Assembly: GCA_007127715.1 (NCBI GenBank)
Contig: SKYU01000145.1
Coordinates: forward strand, 1-34,794
Length of the DNA stretch: 34,794 nt
Source of the DNA: Gammaproteobacteria bacterium
GTDB lineage: Bacteria; Pseudomonadota; Gammaproteobacteria; Steroidobacterales; PWYM01
Direction: 5' to 3'
This document shows positions 9,857 through 18,868 of the stretch, in pieces. Both the position numbers and the translations under genes were made by a program. Within the stretch, counting starts at the first letter, position 1. Every line of letters begins with the position of its first letter. Under the pieces are notes generated by a model that worked only from the letters and a program-made list of their open reading frames with translations, was not told the origin of the DNA and did not search any database.

Positions 9857-12142
9857 TCACTCCGGCAGGTGCGCCAGTTCCCGCACCGCCGGCACGACCC
9901 TCAGTGACAGCTCGTCGTCTTCCCCGACGACGACGTGCACGTGCCCGCCCTGCTCGGACAACCGCCCGAACAGCAACTCCTCGGCCAGCGGCCGCTTCAG
10001 GTGGTGTTGAATCACCCGCGCCATCGGCCGCGCGCCCATCTTGGGATCGTACCCCTTGGCGGCGATCCAGCGCCGGGCGGAATCGTCGAGCTCCAGGGTG
10101 ACGTTCTTCTCCTCCAGCTGCCCCTCGAGCTCGACCACCAGCTTGTCGACCACGCGCTGCACGGAGATCTCGTCGAGGCCGTTGAACTGGATGATGGCGT
10201 CGAGGCGGTTGCGGAACTCCGGCGTGAACATGCGGCGGATGGCCTCCATGCCGTCGGTCGCGTGATCCTGGGGCGTGAAGCCGATCGACGCGCGACTCAT
10301 CTCCTGGGCGCCGGCGTTGGTGGTCATGACGATGATGACATTGCGGAAATCCGCCTTCCGGCCGTTGTTGTCGGTCAGTGTGCCGTGATCCATGACCTGC
10401 AGCAGCAGGTTGAACACCTCGGGGTGAGCCTTCTCGATCTCATCGAGCAGCAGGACGCAGTGCGGGTTCTTGGAGACCGCCTCGGTCAGCAGCCCGCCCT
10501 GGTCGAAACCGACATAGCCCGGAGGTGCGCCGATCAGCCGTGAAACCGTGTGGCGCTCCATGTACTCGGACATGTCGAAGCGCAGCAGTTCCACACCGAG
10601 GATCAGCGCCAGCTGACGGGTGACCTCGGTCTTGCCCACCCCGGTGGGCCCGGCGAACAGAAACGAACCGACCGGCTTGTGCTCGTCGCCCAGGCCAGAG
10701 CGCGACATCTTGATGGACGAGGCCAGCGCCGTGATGGCTTCATCCTGGCCGTAGATGACCAGCCGCAGATCACGCTCGAGGTTGCGCAGCACGTCGCGGT
10801 CGGAGGCCGACACGCTCTTCGGCGGGATCCGTGCCATCTTGGCCACCACCGACTGCACCAGCTCCACGTCCACGGCGGGCGGGCGCTCGCTCTCGGGCAT
10901 CAGGCGTACCCGGGCCCCCGCCTCGTCGATGACGTCGATGGCCTTGTCGGGCAGGTGGCGGTCGTTGATGTGCTTGGCGGCCAGCTCGGCCGCAGCGCGC
11001 AGGGCGGCATCCTCGTAGCGCAGCTCGTGGTGCTCCTCGAAGCGGCTCTTCAGGCCCTTGAGGATCTCGTAGGTCTCCTCGACGCTGGGCTCCGGCACCT
11101 CGATTTTCTGGAAGCGCCGGGCCAGCGCCCGGTCCTTCTCGAAAATGCCGCGGTATTCGGTATAGGTCGTCGAGCCGATACACCGCAACTCGCCGTTCGC
11201 CAGCTGCGGCTTGATCAGGTTCGACGCGTCCATCACCCCGCCCGACGCCGCCCCCGCGCCGATCACGGTATGGATTTCGTCGATGAACAGGATCGCCCCC
11301 TCGCGCTTGCGCACCTCGGCAAGCACGCCCTTCAGGCGCTTTTCGAAATCGCCGCGGTACTTGGTGCCCGCCACCAGCGATCCCATGTCCAGCGCGTAGA
11401 TGGTCGCGCCACGCAGCACCTCGGGTACTTTCTCCTCGACAATCAGGCGGGCCAGCCCCTCGGCGATCGCCGTCTTGCCAACGCCGGCCTCACCCACGAA
11501 CAGCGGGTTGTTCTTGCGGCGGCGGCAGAGGATTTGAATGGTGCGCTCGACCTCGAGGTCGCGACCGATCAGCGGATCGATCCGCCCCTCCTCGGCCAGG
11601 CGGTTGAGGTTGGTTGCGTAGCGCTCCAGCGCATCGGCGCCCTCGCCCTCTTTCTCGCCTGCAACCGCCTCCTGCTCTTCCTGGGCGGGCCCGGCGGAGG
11701 CCTCGCCATGCTTGGCGATGCCGTGGGAGAGGTAGTTGACGACATCGAGACGGCTGACGTCCTGCAGCGCCAGCAGATAGGTCGCCTGCGACTGCTTTTC
11801 GCCAAAGATGGCCACCAGCACATTGGCCGCGGTGACCTCCTTCTTGCCGCTGGACTGCACGTGGAACACGGCGCGCTGCAGCACCCGCTGAAAGCCCAGC
11901 GTCGGCTGCACGTCGGCATCTTCCTCGCCCTGCGCCAGCCGGGGAGTGGACTCGTCGATGAATGCCTGCAGATCCTGTCGCAGCCGCTCGATGTCGGCGC
12001 CGCAGGCCCGCAGGATTTCCGCCACGCGGGGCACATCGACCAGGGCCAGCAGGAGATGCTCCACGGTCATGAACTCGTGGCGCTTCTCCCGCGCATTCTG
12101 GAATGCCTCGTTGAGGCAGTATTCAAGCTCGCTGCTGAGCAT
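9857..12142 (-). CDS. clpA: ATP-dependent Clp protease ATP-binding subunit ClpA
   Basis: Hexameric AAA+ unfoldase that feeds ClpP and works with ClpS on N-degron substrates; 761 residues. Order: Clp N-domain repeats (residues ~1-145), an acidic linker, AAA-1 with GEAGVGKTA and Walker [15 protein letters not shown], then AAA-2 with GPTGVGKTE and [16 protein letters not shown], and a C-terminal D2-small domain. The ClpP-docking loop reads IGF (in ASIGFTPQD) where E. coli ClpA has IGL. It lacks the long middle domain that defines ClpB. The ATG directly abuts the clpS stop (TAGATG), so the two genes are translationally coupled. Confidence 0.97.
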   Translation of the reverse strand: MLSSELEYCLNEAFQNAREKRHEFMTVEHLLLALVDVPRVAEILRACGADIERLRQDLQAFIDESTPRLAQGEEDADVQPTLGFQRVLQRAVFHVQSSGKKEVTAANVLVAIFGEKQSQATYLLALQDVSRLDVVNYLSHGIAKHGEASAGPAQEEQEAVAGEKEGEGADALERYATNLNRLAEEGRIDPLIGRDLEVERTIQILCRRRKNNPLFVGEAGVGKTAIAEGLARLIVEEKVPEVLRGATIYALDMGSLVAGTKYRGDFEKRLKGVLAEVRKREGAILFIDEIHTVIGAGAASGGVMDASNLIKPQLANGELRCIGSTTYTEYRGIFEKDRALARRFQKIEVPEPSVEETYEILKGLKSRFEEHHELRYEDAALRAAAELAAKHINDRHLPDKAIDVIDEAGARVRLMPESERPPAVDVELVQSVVAKMARIPPKSVSASDRDVLRNLERDLRLVIYGQDEAITALASSIKMSRSGLGDEHKPVGSFLFAGPTGVGKTEVTRQLALILGVELLRFDMSEYMERHTVSRLIGAPPGYVGFDQGGLLTEAVSKNPHCVLLLDEIEKAHPEVFNLLLQVMDHGTLTDNNGRKADFRNVIIVMTTNAGAQEMSRASIGFTPQDHATDGMEAIRRMFTPEFRNRLDAIIQFNGLDEISVQRVVDKLVVELEGQLEEKNVTLELDDSARRWIAAKGYDPKMGARPMARVIQHHLKRPLAEELLFGRLSEQGGHVHVVVGEDDELSLRVVPAVRELAHLPE

Positions 12143-12475
12143 CTAGACCTCTTCCATGGTGCAGAGCAGCGGGTGCTGCTGTTGCCTTGCCTGAGCCGTC
12201 ACCTGTGCCACTTTAGTCTCCGCGATCTCGAAGGTGTAGACCCCGCAGACACCCTTGCCTTTGGTATGCACCTCCAGCATCACCCGCGTGGCCTTCTGGC
12301 GGTCCATCGAGAACACGTCCTGCAGGACATGCACGACGAACTCCATCGGGGTGTAGTCGTCGTTGAGCAGCAGGACCTGGTAGAGGGGCGGCTTCTTGAG
12401 CTTCGGCCTCGCCTCTTCCAGCGCAACCCCGCGATCGTCCCCATCCTGGTGATGTTCGTGATCCGAACCCGACAT
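12143..12475 (-). CDS. clpS: ATP-dependent Clp protease adapter protein ClpS
   Basis: Adapter that delivers proteins with N-terminal Leu, Phe, Trp or Tyr to ClpA; 110 residues. The core motif [20 protein letters not shown] and the ending [10 protein letters not shown] are diagnostic. A disordered acidic/His-rich N-tail ([15 protein letters not shown]) precedes it, as expected for the segment that inserts into the ClpA pore. I chose the ATG at 12475; an upstream in-frame start would add 28 arginine-rich residues unlike the family. It is co-transcribed with clpA. Confidence 0.95.
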   Translation of the reverse strand: MSGSDHEHHQDGDDRGVALEEARPKLKKPPLYQVLLLNDDYTPMEFVVHVLQDVFSMDRQKATRVMLEVHTKGKGVCGVYTFEIAETKVAQVTAQARQQQHPLLCTMEEV

Positions 12476-12789
12476 CCCTCGCTCACTCCATCGCCCGCAG
12501 CATCCGCGGGCCGTTACCACCCTACCCCGAAGTTTTCGGCACCGTCCGACGCTTTGCAAGCGCCCGTGCCCGCCCTGTGACCTGCGTCATGCGCAGGGCG
12601 CCGTCGCCCGGGGCAGACTTCTTCAGCGCCACTCTCAGGGAATACGCGCAAGTCCGCTGACTGGATGACAATTTACTGCTGACGGGCGCTTGTTGCACGG
12701 GCGGCGGCACGGGTATAGTCATCAGTCAATCTGACTGCAATCCGCGGCCAAAGGTTCGGCTGCACGGTGAACGGCACCCCGACCCGACC
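12476..12789. other. Divergent clpS/gspC intergenic region (314 bp)
   Basis: This gap separates minus-strand clpS from plus-strand gspC and must hold promoters for both. For gspC I see the element listed at 12693-12719. For clpS the best minus-strand candidate is TTGCAA near 12566 with a poor -10 17 bp away, so I do not call it. No small gene, tRNA or terminator is visible. The cspD gene found beside clpS in some gammaproteobacteria is not here. Confidence 0.6.
12693..12719 (+). promoter_or_regulatory. Candidate sigma70 promoter for the gspCDEF operon
   Basis: TATAGT at 12714-12719 is a good -10 hexamer. TTGCAC (12693-12698) lies 15 bp upstream and TTGTTG (12690-12695) lies 18 bp upstream; either could serve as the -35. 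The start site would fall about 65 bp before the gspC ATG. The spacing ambiguity lowers confidence. Confidence 0.45.
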
Positions 12790-13725
12790 ATGCAACTCGC
12801 CACTTCCCTCGGCCGACTCGACCCGCAGGCCGCCCTCACCTGGGCGAACCGCCGCCTGCCGCCGTGGGTTACCGTCCTGCTGGTCGCGCTGATCGCGGTG
12901 CAGCTGGCGCGCCTGACCTGGCTGGTGCTGACCCCGGCCACCGATCCCGACGCCCTGCCCGTGGTGCCGGCGACCGCGCCGGCCCAGCGCGCTCCTGACA
13001 GCCGCACCATCGATGCCCAGCGCATCGTCCAGGCCGCGCTGTTCGGCCGTGTGACGGATGAACCGGCGCCGGTAGTCGAACAGCCCCGTCCCGTGGAGGT
13101 GCCCGAGACGCGGCTGAACCTTCAGCTGCGCGGCGTCATCGCCGATGATGACCCCGCCCGCGGCGTGGCGATCATCGCCGACAACCGCGGCCGTGACCAG
13201 GTCTACCGTGTGGGTGCGCAGCTGCCGGGCGGCGTGCGTCTGCATGAGGTCCATCCCGACCAGGTGGTGCTCAACCGCGCCGGTACGCTGGAGCGACTCA
13301 TGCTGCCCCGCGAGTTCCCCGAAGGCAGTGCCGCCACGGCCCGCCCGAGCGCGGCGGCCACGGCGGGCCTCGTGCGCTCCCAGCGCACGGCAACCAGCTC
13401 GGTCCGCGAGGTCATTTCGGACAATGCCGCGCGGATCACCGAGATCCTGCGCGTGCAGCCCTATCTCGAGGGTGGCAGCATGCGGGGCTACCGGGTCTAC
13501 CCGGGACGCAACCGCCAGCAGTTCAGCGCGCTGGGGCTCCAGCCGGGGGACCTGGTGGTGGAAATCAACGGACAGCCGCTGAACGACCCCAGCCGCGGCC
13601 TCGAGATCTTCGCCGAGCTTGGCGATGCCACCTCGGTGAGTCTGACGCTCGAGCGCGACGGAGTAACGGAGACCATGATGCTGGACACCAGCCAGCTCGC
13701 GGGCGCCGCGGGAGCCACGCAATGA
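12790..13725 (+). CDS. gspC: Type II secretion system protein GspC
   Basis: Inner-membrane clamp that links the T2SS inner platform to the secretin; 311 residues. A short cytoplasmic N-terminus is followed by one membrane helix at about residues 26-47. The periplasmic homology region (about 65-180) includes LFGRV and ETRLNLQLRGVIADDDPARGVAIIAD. A linker rich in Ala, Thr and Ser leads to a C-terminal PDZ domain (~220-305) with GYRVYPGRNRQQFSALGLQPGDLVVEINGQPLND. The ribosome-binding site is weak (GGTGAACGG well upstream of the ATG). The stop overlaps the gspD start by 4 bp. Confidence 0.93.
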   Translation: MQLATSLGRLDPQAALTWANRRLPPWVTVLLVALIAVQLARLTWLVLTPATDPDALPVVPATAPAQRAPDSRTIDAQRIVQAALFGRVTDEPAPVVEQPRPVEVPETRLNLQLRGVIADDDPARGVAIIADNRGRDQVYRVGAQLPGGVRLHEVHPDQVVLNRAGTLERLMLPREFPEGSAATARPSAAATAGLVRSQRTATSSVREVISDNAARITEILRVQPYLEGGSMRGYRVYPGRNRQQFSALGLQPGDLVVEINGQPLNDPSRGLEIFAELGDATSVSLTLERDGVTETMMLDTSQLAGAAGATQ

Positions 13726-15659
13726 CCCGGCCGCTCATCGCCCTGGCGGCGCTGGCCTGCCTGCTGGCCACCACGACCGGCAGCGCCCAGTCGATCAAGC
13801 CCAATTACCGGGAAGCCGACATCCGCCAGATCGCCGAGGCCGTCAGCGAGATCAGCGGCCGCAATTTCATCCTTGACCCGAGGGTGAACGCGCGGGTGAC
13901 CATGCTCTCGGCCACACCCATGACGCCGGATGCCTTCTACCAGGCATTCCTGTCGATTCTGCAGGTTTACGGATTTGTGGCCGTCGATACCGGCGACGTC
14001 GTGCGCATCGTACCCGACGCCAATGCCCGTCAGTTCCCCGATGCCGAGCGAGGCGTCGGGGACGAATTCATCACCCGGGTGATGCAGCTCGAGAACGTGG
14101 GGGCCGCGCAGCTGGTGGCCATCCTGCGTCCGTTGATCCCGCAGTACGGCCACCTCGCCGCCCATCCGCAGTCCAATGTCCTGATCGTCTCCGACCGCGC
14201 GGCCAACGTGGCGCGCATGGAGCGCATCATCCGGCGTATCGACCGGGCGGCCGAAGAGGACATCGAGGTCATCCCGCTGCAGCATGCCAGCGCCGGCGAC
14301 CTCGCCAACATGCTGCGTACGCTGGTCCAGAACACCCAGGCCGCCCAGGGCGGCACGCCGACACCCCAGCTGCTGGCCGACACCCGCACCAACAGCCTGC
14401 TGTTGAGCGGTCCGCCCGCCGGACGGCTGCGCATGCGCGCGCTGATCGCCCATCTCGACACGCCGGTCGAGGCCGGTGGCGACACCCAGGTGCGCTACCT
14501 CGCCTACGCCGATGCCGAAGACCTCGCCGGGCGCCTGCAGCAGCGTTTCGCCGAAGGCGGGCAGCGCCGGGAGAATGGCGAACCCGTCAGCATCTGGGCC
14601 GACCAGCAGACCAATGCCCTCATCGTCACGGCGCCGCCCGCGGACATGCGCGCGATCATGAGCATCGTCGATCGCCTGGACATCCGCCGTGCACAGGTGA
14701 TGGTCGAGGCGATCATCGTCGAGATCTCCTCCGACCGGGCGGCGGAACTGGGCATCACCTGGGCGATCGACGGCTCGCGCGACTCCAATGCGATCGGCGT
14801 CACCAACTTCCCCGGCGCAGGCCCGGGGGTGGTCCAGCTCGCCGGCGCAGTGGCGGGCGACGTGCCCAACCTCGGCGCCATTCCCTCGGGGCTGACCGTC
14901 GGGGTCGGGCGCATCAGCGGCAGCGGCACCAATTTCGCCGCCATCCTGCGGGCCCTGCAGGGCGATGCGAACACCAACATCATCTCCACGCCCTCGATCG
15001 TCACCCTCGACAACGAGGAAGCCGAAATCAAGGTCGGTCAGCGCGTGCCCTTCCTCACCGGCCAGTTCTCCACGGTGGGTACCGGCGGGGCGGCACAGCC
15101 GGTCAATCCCTTCCAGACCATCCAGCGCGAGGATGTGGGTACGCTGCTGAAAATCACCCCGCAGATCAACCGCGCCGATTCGGTGATCCTGCGCATCCGC
15201 CAGGAGATCTCCAGCATCAGTGCCGGCACCGGCGGGGCGGTCGACCTGATCACCAACAACCGCGAGATCAGCACCTCGGTGATCGTCGAGGACGGGGACA
15301 TCCTGGTGCTCGGCGGGCTGATCGACGATACCCTGCGCGAGAGCGAGCAGCGCGTGCCCGTGCTGGGCAGCATCCCGGTGCTGGGGCACCTGTTCCGCTC
15401 ACGCAGTACGCAGGCCGTGAAGACCAACCTGATGGTGTTCATCCGCCCGGTCATCCTGCGCGATGGCCTGAGTGCGACGCTGACGACGGACGCCAAGTAC
15501 AACTACATCCGCGATGTGCAGCTGGGCGACGGCCGGCGCGTGCCCCTGCTGCGCGATGTGGAGCGTCCGCAGCTTCCGGTACTCGACCTGCGCGAGCGCC
15601 CGGCCCGCGAGGACGAGACCGCGGCGGACCCGTCGACCGACGCCGATGGCCACGACTGA
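13722..15659 (+). CDS. gspD: Type II secretion system secretin GspD
   Basis: Outer-membrane secretin that forms the exit channel of the T2SS; 645 residues. A signal peptide covers about residues 1-24 (LIALAALACLLATTTGSA). The N0 domain begins IKPNYREADIRQIAEAVSEISGRNF. N1 contains LENVGAAQLVAILRPLIPQYGH, N2 contains VIPLQHASAGDLANMLRTLV, and N3 follows. The secretin core has VMVEAIIVEISSDRAAELGI, TPSIVTLDNEEAEIKVGQRVPF and GDILVLGGLIDDTLRESEQRVPVLGSIPVLGHLFRS. A C-terminal acidic tail (after about residue 600) may hold the pilotin-binding S region. No lipobox is present. The 3' end overlaps the gspE start by 14 bp. Confidence 0.96.
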   Translation: MTRPLIALAALACLLATTTGSAQSIKPNYREADIRQIAEAVSEISGRNFILDPRVNARVTMLSATPMTPDAFYQAFLSILQVYGFVAVDTGDVVRIVPDANARQFPDAERGVGDEFITRVMQLENVGAAQLVAILRPLIPQYGHLAAHPQSNVLIVSDRAANVARMERIIRRIDRAAEEDIEVIPLQHASAGDLANMLRTLVQNTQAAQGGTPTPQLLADTRTNSLLLSGPPAGRLRMRALIAHLDTPVEAGGDTQVRYLAYADAEDLAGRLQQRFAEGGQRRENGEPVSIWADQQTNALIVTAPPADMRAIMSIVDRLDIRRAQVMVEAIIVEISSDRAAELGITWAIDGSRDSNAIGVTNFPGAGPGVVQLAGAVAGDVPNLGAIPSGLTVGVGRISGSGTNFAAILRALQGDANTNIISTPSIVTLDNEEAEIKVGQRVPFLTGQFSTVGTGGAAQPVNPFQTIQREDVGTLLKITPQINRADSVILRIRQEISSISAGTGGAVDLITNNREISTSVIVEDGDILVLGGLIDDTLRESEQRVPVLGSIPVLGHLFRSRSTQAVKTNLMVFIRPVILRDGLSATLTTDAKYNYIRDVQLGDGRRVPLLRDVERPQLPVLDLRERPAREDETAADPSTDADGHD

Positions 15660-17196
15660 CCCTCTCGCCCCGGCGCTCGTCGCCGACGACCCTGCGCAGG
15701 CTCTGGCGGAGACGCCACCAGAGGCCTCGCCGCGCCGCCTCCCCTTCACCTTTGCCAAGCGCCACGGCGTGCTGCTGCGGGACAGCGCCGAGGATGGGGC
15801 GTCGGTGGAGGTGGTCCACCGGCCCGGCGTCCAGATGCTCACCCTGGCGGAGATCCGCCGGGTCTGCGGGCGCCCGCTGACGCTGCTGGAGGTCGACGCC
15901 GAGCGCTTCGACGAACTGCTGCGGGAAGCCTATGAAGGCGGCTCCGGCAGTGCCACCCAGATGGTCGACGGTCTCGAGGAGGACATGGACCTCTTCGAGG
16001 TGGCCCAGGCCCTGCCCGAGCCCTCCGACCTGCTGGAAAGCGAGGATGACGCCCCGATCATCCGCCTGATCAACGCCGTGCTGACCCAGGCCATCAAGGA
16101 CGAGGCTTCGGACATCCATATCGAGCCTTTCGAGAACCGCCTGGTCGTGCGCTTCCGGATCGATGGGGTAATGCGCGAGGTGCTCACGTCGCGTCGGGCA
16201 GTGGCACCGCTGGTGGTCTCACGCATCAAGGTCATGTCCAAGCTCGACATCGCCGAGAAGCGCCTGCCGCAGGACGGGCGCATCAGCCTGCGTATCGCCG
16301 GGCGGGCGGTCGATGTGCGGGTGTCCACCATGCCCTCGGGACATGGCGAGCGGGTGGTGCTGCGTCTGCTGGACAAGCAGGCCGGCCGGCTTGATCTCAC
16401 CCATCTGGGCATGGACTCCCGCACCCAGACGTCCATGGACACGCTGATCCACAGGCCCTACGGGATCATCCTGGTCACCGGTCCGACCGGCTCGGGCAAG
16501 ACCACGACCCTCTACGCCGCCCTCGAGCGCATCAACGACAACTCGCGCAACATCATGACCGTCGAGGACCCGATCGAGTACTACATCGACGGCATCGGCC
16601 AGACACAGGTCAACACGAAGGTGGAGATGACCTTTGCCCGGGGGCTGCGCGCGATCCTTCGCCAGGATCCCGACGTGGTGATGGTCGGCGAGATCCGTGA
16701 CCTCGAAACCGCCGAGATCGCGGTCCAGGCCAGTCTGACGGGCCACCTCGTCCTCTCCACGCTGCACACCAACACCGCCGTCGGGGCCATCACCCGGCTG
16801 CGCGACATCGGCGTCGAGCCCTACCTGCTCTCCTCCAGCCTGATCGGCGTGATGGCACAGCGCCTCGTCCGGGTGCTCGACCCGGAGGCCTGCGAGCAGT
16901 ATCGCGCCAGCGAGTACGAATGCCGGGCGCTTAACGTCGACCCGACCGACCCGCCGCTGCTGCGCCGCCCGCGCCCGGGCCTCGAGACCCAGGCGTTCCG
17001 CGGGCGCACGGGCATCTACGAGCTGATCGTGGTGGACGATGCCATGCGCACCATGATTCACGACGGCGCCAGCGAGCAGGAGCTCGAGCGTTACGCGCGC
17101 ACCCAGGGGCCCAGCATCCGCGACGACGGCCGACGCCGCGTGCTCGCGGGTACGACCACCATGGACGAGGTGGTCCGCGTCACCCGCGACGACTGA
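15646..17196 (+). CDS. gspE: Type II secretion system ATPase GspE (zinc tetracysteine motif missing)
   Basis: Cytoplasmic hexameric ATPase that powers T2SS pseudopilus assembly; 516 residues. N-terminal N1E/N2E regions come first. The core has Walker A GPTGSGKT at 279-286, the Asp box TVEDPIEY at 304-311, Walker B DPDVVMVGEIRD and the His box LSTLHTNTA. The usual CxxC...CxxC zinc-finger insertion before GRTGIYE is absent: residues 410-450 read LDPEACEQY and RRPRPGLETQAF, keeping only two unpaired cysteines (C415, C425). The frame is open and the flanking motifs are intact, so this looks like real divergence rather than a frameshift. I chose the ATG at 15646; upstream in-frame sequence is gspD read in another frame. 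Confidence 0.94.
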   Translation: MATTDPLAPALVADDPAQALAETPPEASPRRLPFTFAKRHGVLLRDSAEDGASVEVVHRPGVQMLTLAEIRRVCGRPLTLLEVDAERFDELLREAYEGGSGSATQMVDGLEEDMDLFEVAQALPEPSDLLESEDDAPIIRLINAVLTQAIKDEASDIHIEPFENRLVVRFRIDGVMREVLTSRRAVAPLVVSRIKVMSKLDIAEKRLPQDGRISLRIAGRAVDVRVSTMPSGHGERVVLRLLDKQAGRLDLTHLGMDSRTQTSMDTLIHRPYGIILVTGPTGSGKTTTLYAALERINDNSRNIMTVEDPIEYYIDGIGQTQVNTKVEMTFARGLRAILRQDPDVVMVGEIRDLETAEIAVQASLTGHLVLSTLHTNTAVGAITRLRDIGVEPYLLSSSLIGVMAQRLVRVLDPEACEQYRASEYECRALNVDPTDPPLLRRPRPGLETQAFRGRTGIYELIVVDDAMRTMIHDGASEQELERYARTQGPSIRDDGRRRVLAGTTTMDEVVRVTRDD

Positions 17197-17223
17197 TCGC
17201 GGACCACGCGGACCGACTGCACC

Positions 17224-18441
17224 ATGGGCGCTTTCGAATATGTCGCTGTCGACCCGCGGGGCCGTGAGCGCAAGGGCGTGCTCGAGGGAGACACGCCGCG
17301 GCATGTGCGCCAGCTGCTGCGCGAACGCGAACTGATCCCGCTGGAGGTCTCGGAGGTCTCGAGCCGTGCCGACGCGCGTCGCGGGCGCCCGCCACGGGTC
17401 CGCCGCGGAATGGGTGCCGCCGACCTGTCGCTGTTTACCCGCCAGCTGGCCACCCTGGTCCGCTCAGGGCTGCCACTGGAGGAGGCGCTCTCGGCAGTCG
17501 CCGAGCAGACCGAGAAACCGCGGGTCCAGGGCGTGGTGGTCGGCGTGCGTGCCAAGGTCATGGAGGGCCATGCGCTCGCGGAGGGGCTGGGCGATTTCCC
17601 GCAGGCGTTTCCGGAGCTCTATCGCGCCACCGTGTCCGCAGGCGAGCAGTCGGGGCACCTTGACGGGGTACTCGAGCGACTGGCCGATTACACCGAGAGC
17701 CGTCAGCGGCTGCGCCAGCAGGTGGCCGGTGCCCTGGGCTACCCCGCGGTGCTGGTGCTGCTGTCGCTGCTGATCGTCGCGCTGATGATGACATACGTCG
17801 TCCCCCGCGTGGTCACCGTGTTCGAGACCTCTGGTCAGGCGCTGCCGCCGCTGACGGTCGCGCTGATGTCGATCAGCGATTTCATGGCCAGTCATGGCCT
17901 GCTGCTGCTGGCCGGCATCGCGGGTGCGGTGTTCGTGTTCCGGCGTCTGTTACGCAACGAGGGCCCGCGGCTGCGCTGGGACCGGTTCAAGCTGCGGTTG
18001 CCCCTGGTGGGGCGGTTGTCGCGGGCGTTGAACACCGCGCGCTTCACCCGCACGCTGGCCATTCTTGCCGGCAGCGGCGTCCCGGTGCTCGATGCGCTGC
18101 GCATCGCCGGCCAGGTGGTCGAGAACCTGCCCATGCGCCGTGCCGTCGAGGACGCGGCGGCGCGCGTGCGCGAAGGGGCGAGCATCGCACGCTCTCTCGG
18201 GAACAGTCGGCTGTTCCCGCCGATGATGGTGCACCTGATCGCCAGCGGCGAGACCAGCGGACGGCTGGAAGAACTGCTCGGGCGCACGGCCGATCACCAG
18301 GAGAACGAGATCTCGGCCATCCTCGGCAATGTGCTGAGCCTGCTCGCACCGCTGGTGATCGTGCTGATGGGTGTGATCGTGCTGATCATCGTCCTGGCGA
18401 TCCTGCTGCCGATCATCAACATGAACCAGCTGGTGATGTAA
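17224..18441 (+). CDS. gspF: Type II secretion system inner-membrane protein GspF
   Basis: Polytopic platform protein of the T2SS; 405 residues, normal length. The N-terminus MGAFEYVAVDPRGRERKGVLEGDTPRHVRQLLRE is family-typical. Two T2SF cytoplasmic domains are visible (LFTRQLATLVRSGLPLEEALSAVAEQ and RFTRTLAILAGSGVPVLDALRIAG). Membrane segments lie at about residues 175-200, 220-240 and 375-398, with the end motif LPIINMNQLVM. It starts 27 bp after gspE. It is the last gsp gene here: gspG and the later genes normally found next are missing from this locus. Confidence 0.96.
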   Translation: MGAFEYVAVDPRGRERKGVLEGDTPRHVRQLLRERELIPLEVSEVSSRADARRGRPPRVRRGMGAADLSLFTRQLATLVRSGLPLEEALSAVAEQTEKPRVQGVVVGVRAKVMEGHALAEGLGDFPQAFPELYRATVSAGEQSGHLDGVLERLADYTESRQRLRQQVAGALGYPAVLVLLSLLIVALMMTYVVPRVVTVFETSGQALPPLTVALMSISDFMASHGLLLLAGIAGAVFVFRRLLRNEGPRLRWDRFKLRLPLVGRLSRALNTARFTRTLAILAGSGVPVLDALRIAGQVVENLPMRRAVEDAAARVREGASIARSLGNSRLFPPMMVHLIASGETSGRLEELLGRTADHQENEISAILGNVLSLLAPLVIVLMGVIVLIIVLAILLPIINMNQLVM

Positions 18442-18541
18442 ACCGGCCGTGGACCATGCCCCGGAGACAGGCGGGGAACCTCTCTGTAACCTGCCGAAAA
18501 ATAAGCATAAAAAAATATTTTCACAACGAGCCTCCGGAGTA

Positions 18542-18570
18542 TTGCGCGGCGCGATTTTCCCGTTTATAAC
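18542..18570 (+). promoter_or_regulatory. Strong sigma70-type promoter upstream of the PA3496-like gene
   Basis: TTGCGC (18542-18547), exactly 17 bp of spacer and TATAAC (18565-18570). An A/T-rich stretch at 18496-18523, unusual in this GC-rich window, lies just upstream and could act as an UP element. The start site would be near 18577, giving a leader of about 73 nt before the GTG at 18650. Confidence 0.65.
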
Positions 18571-18649
18571 TCGCTCGCCGGACGGGGTCGAAAGCCGCCG
18601 TCCGGAGGGTTTCGGACAGACGCAGGGCATGACCGCCGAGGGTCTTGAC

Positions 18650-18856
18650 GTGGCGCAGAAAGGCGACGCCGACGTAACGGATACCGACAGCGACGATTCC
18701 GAGGAGATCGACGTGGAAGACCTGGGCAACGATTTCGAAAGCGACAATGCACCGGTGCCAGCCCGGGACATGTCCGCGCGCCGGCGCCTGGAGGAACTGC
18801 TCGAGGCGCGGCGCGCGGCGCGCGAGCTCGAGGACTTCGACGACTACGACATCTGA
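18650..18856 (+). CDS. Small acidic protein, PA3496-like (putative envelope integrity family)
   Basis: Predicted 68-residue acidic protein with no signal peptide or membrane helix. The N-terminal half is Asp/Glu/Ser-rich. The C-terminal end MSARRRLEELLEARRAARELEDFDDYDI is a charged helix plus a conserved-looking FDDYDI tail; I recall this pattern from the Pseudomonas PA3496 family, whose function is not settled. Start choice: GTG at 18650 has GAGGG seven bases upstream. The ATG at 18629 (75 residues) and the open frame back to 18449 have poor ribosome-binding sites, and the latter would run through the promoter. It has its own promoter after the gspF stop and converges on dnaE2 with 12 bp between. 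Confidence 0.65.
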   Translation: MAQKGDADVTDTDSDDSEEIDVEDLGNDFESDNAPVPARDMSARRRLEELLEARRAARELEDFDDYDI

Positions 18857-18868
18857 GCCCGCCGGAGC

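Noticed and set aside
9849-9857. tRNA-Ser (serW) expected between infA and clpA by E. coli synteny
   Set aside because: Only 7 bp separate the genes; no tRNA fits and none was seen elsewhere in the window.
18456-18480. Possible terminator after gspF (CCCCG...CGGGG)
   Set aside because: Only a 5-bp stem with a longer loop and no T-run; too weak to call.
18449-18649. Extension of the PA3496-like gene back to 18449
   Set aside because: It would include a strong promoter and A/T-rich non-coding sequence; the residues are unlike the conserved C-terminal part and no good start signal exists there.
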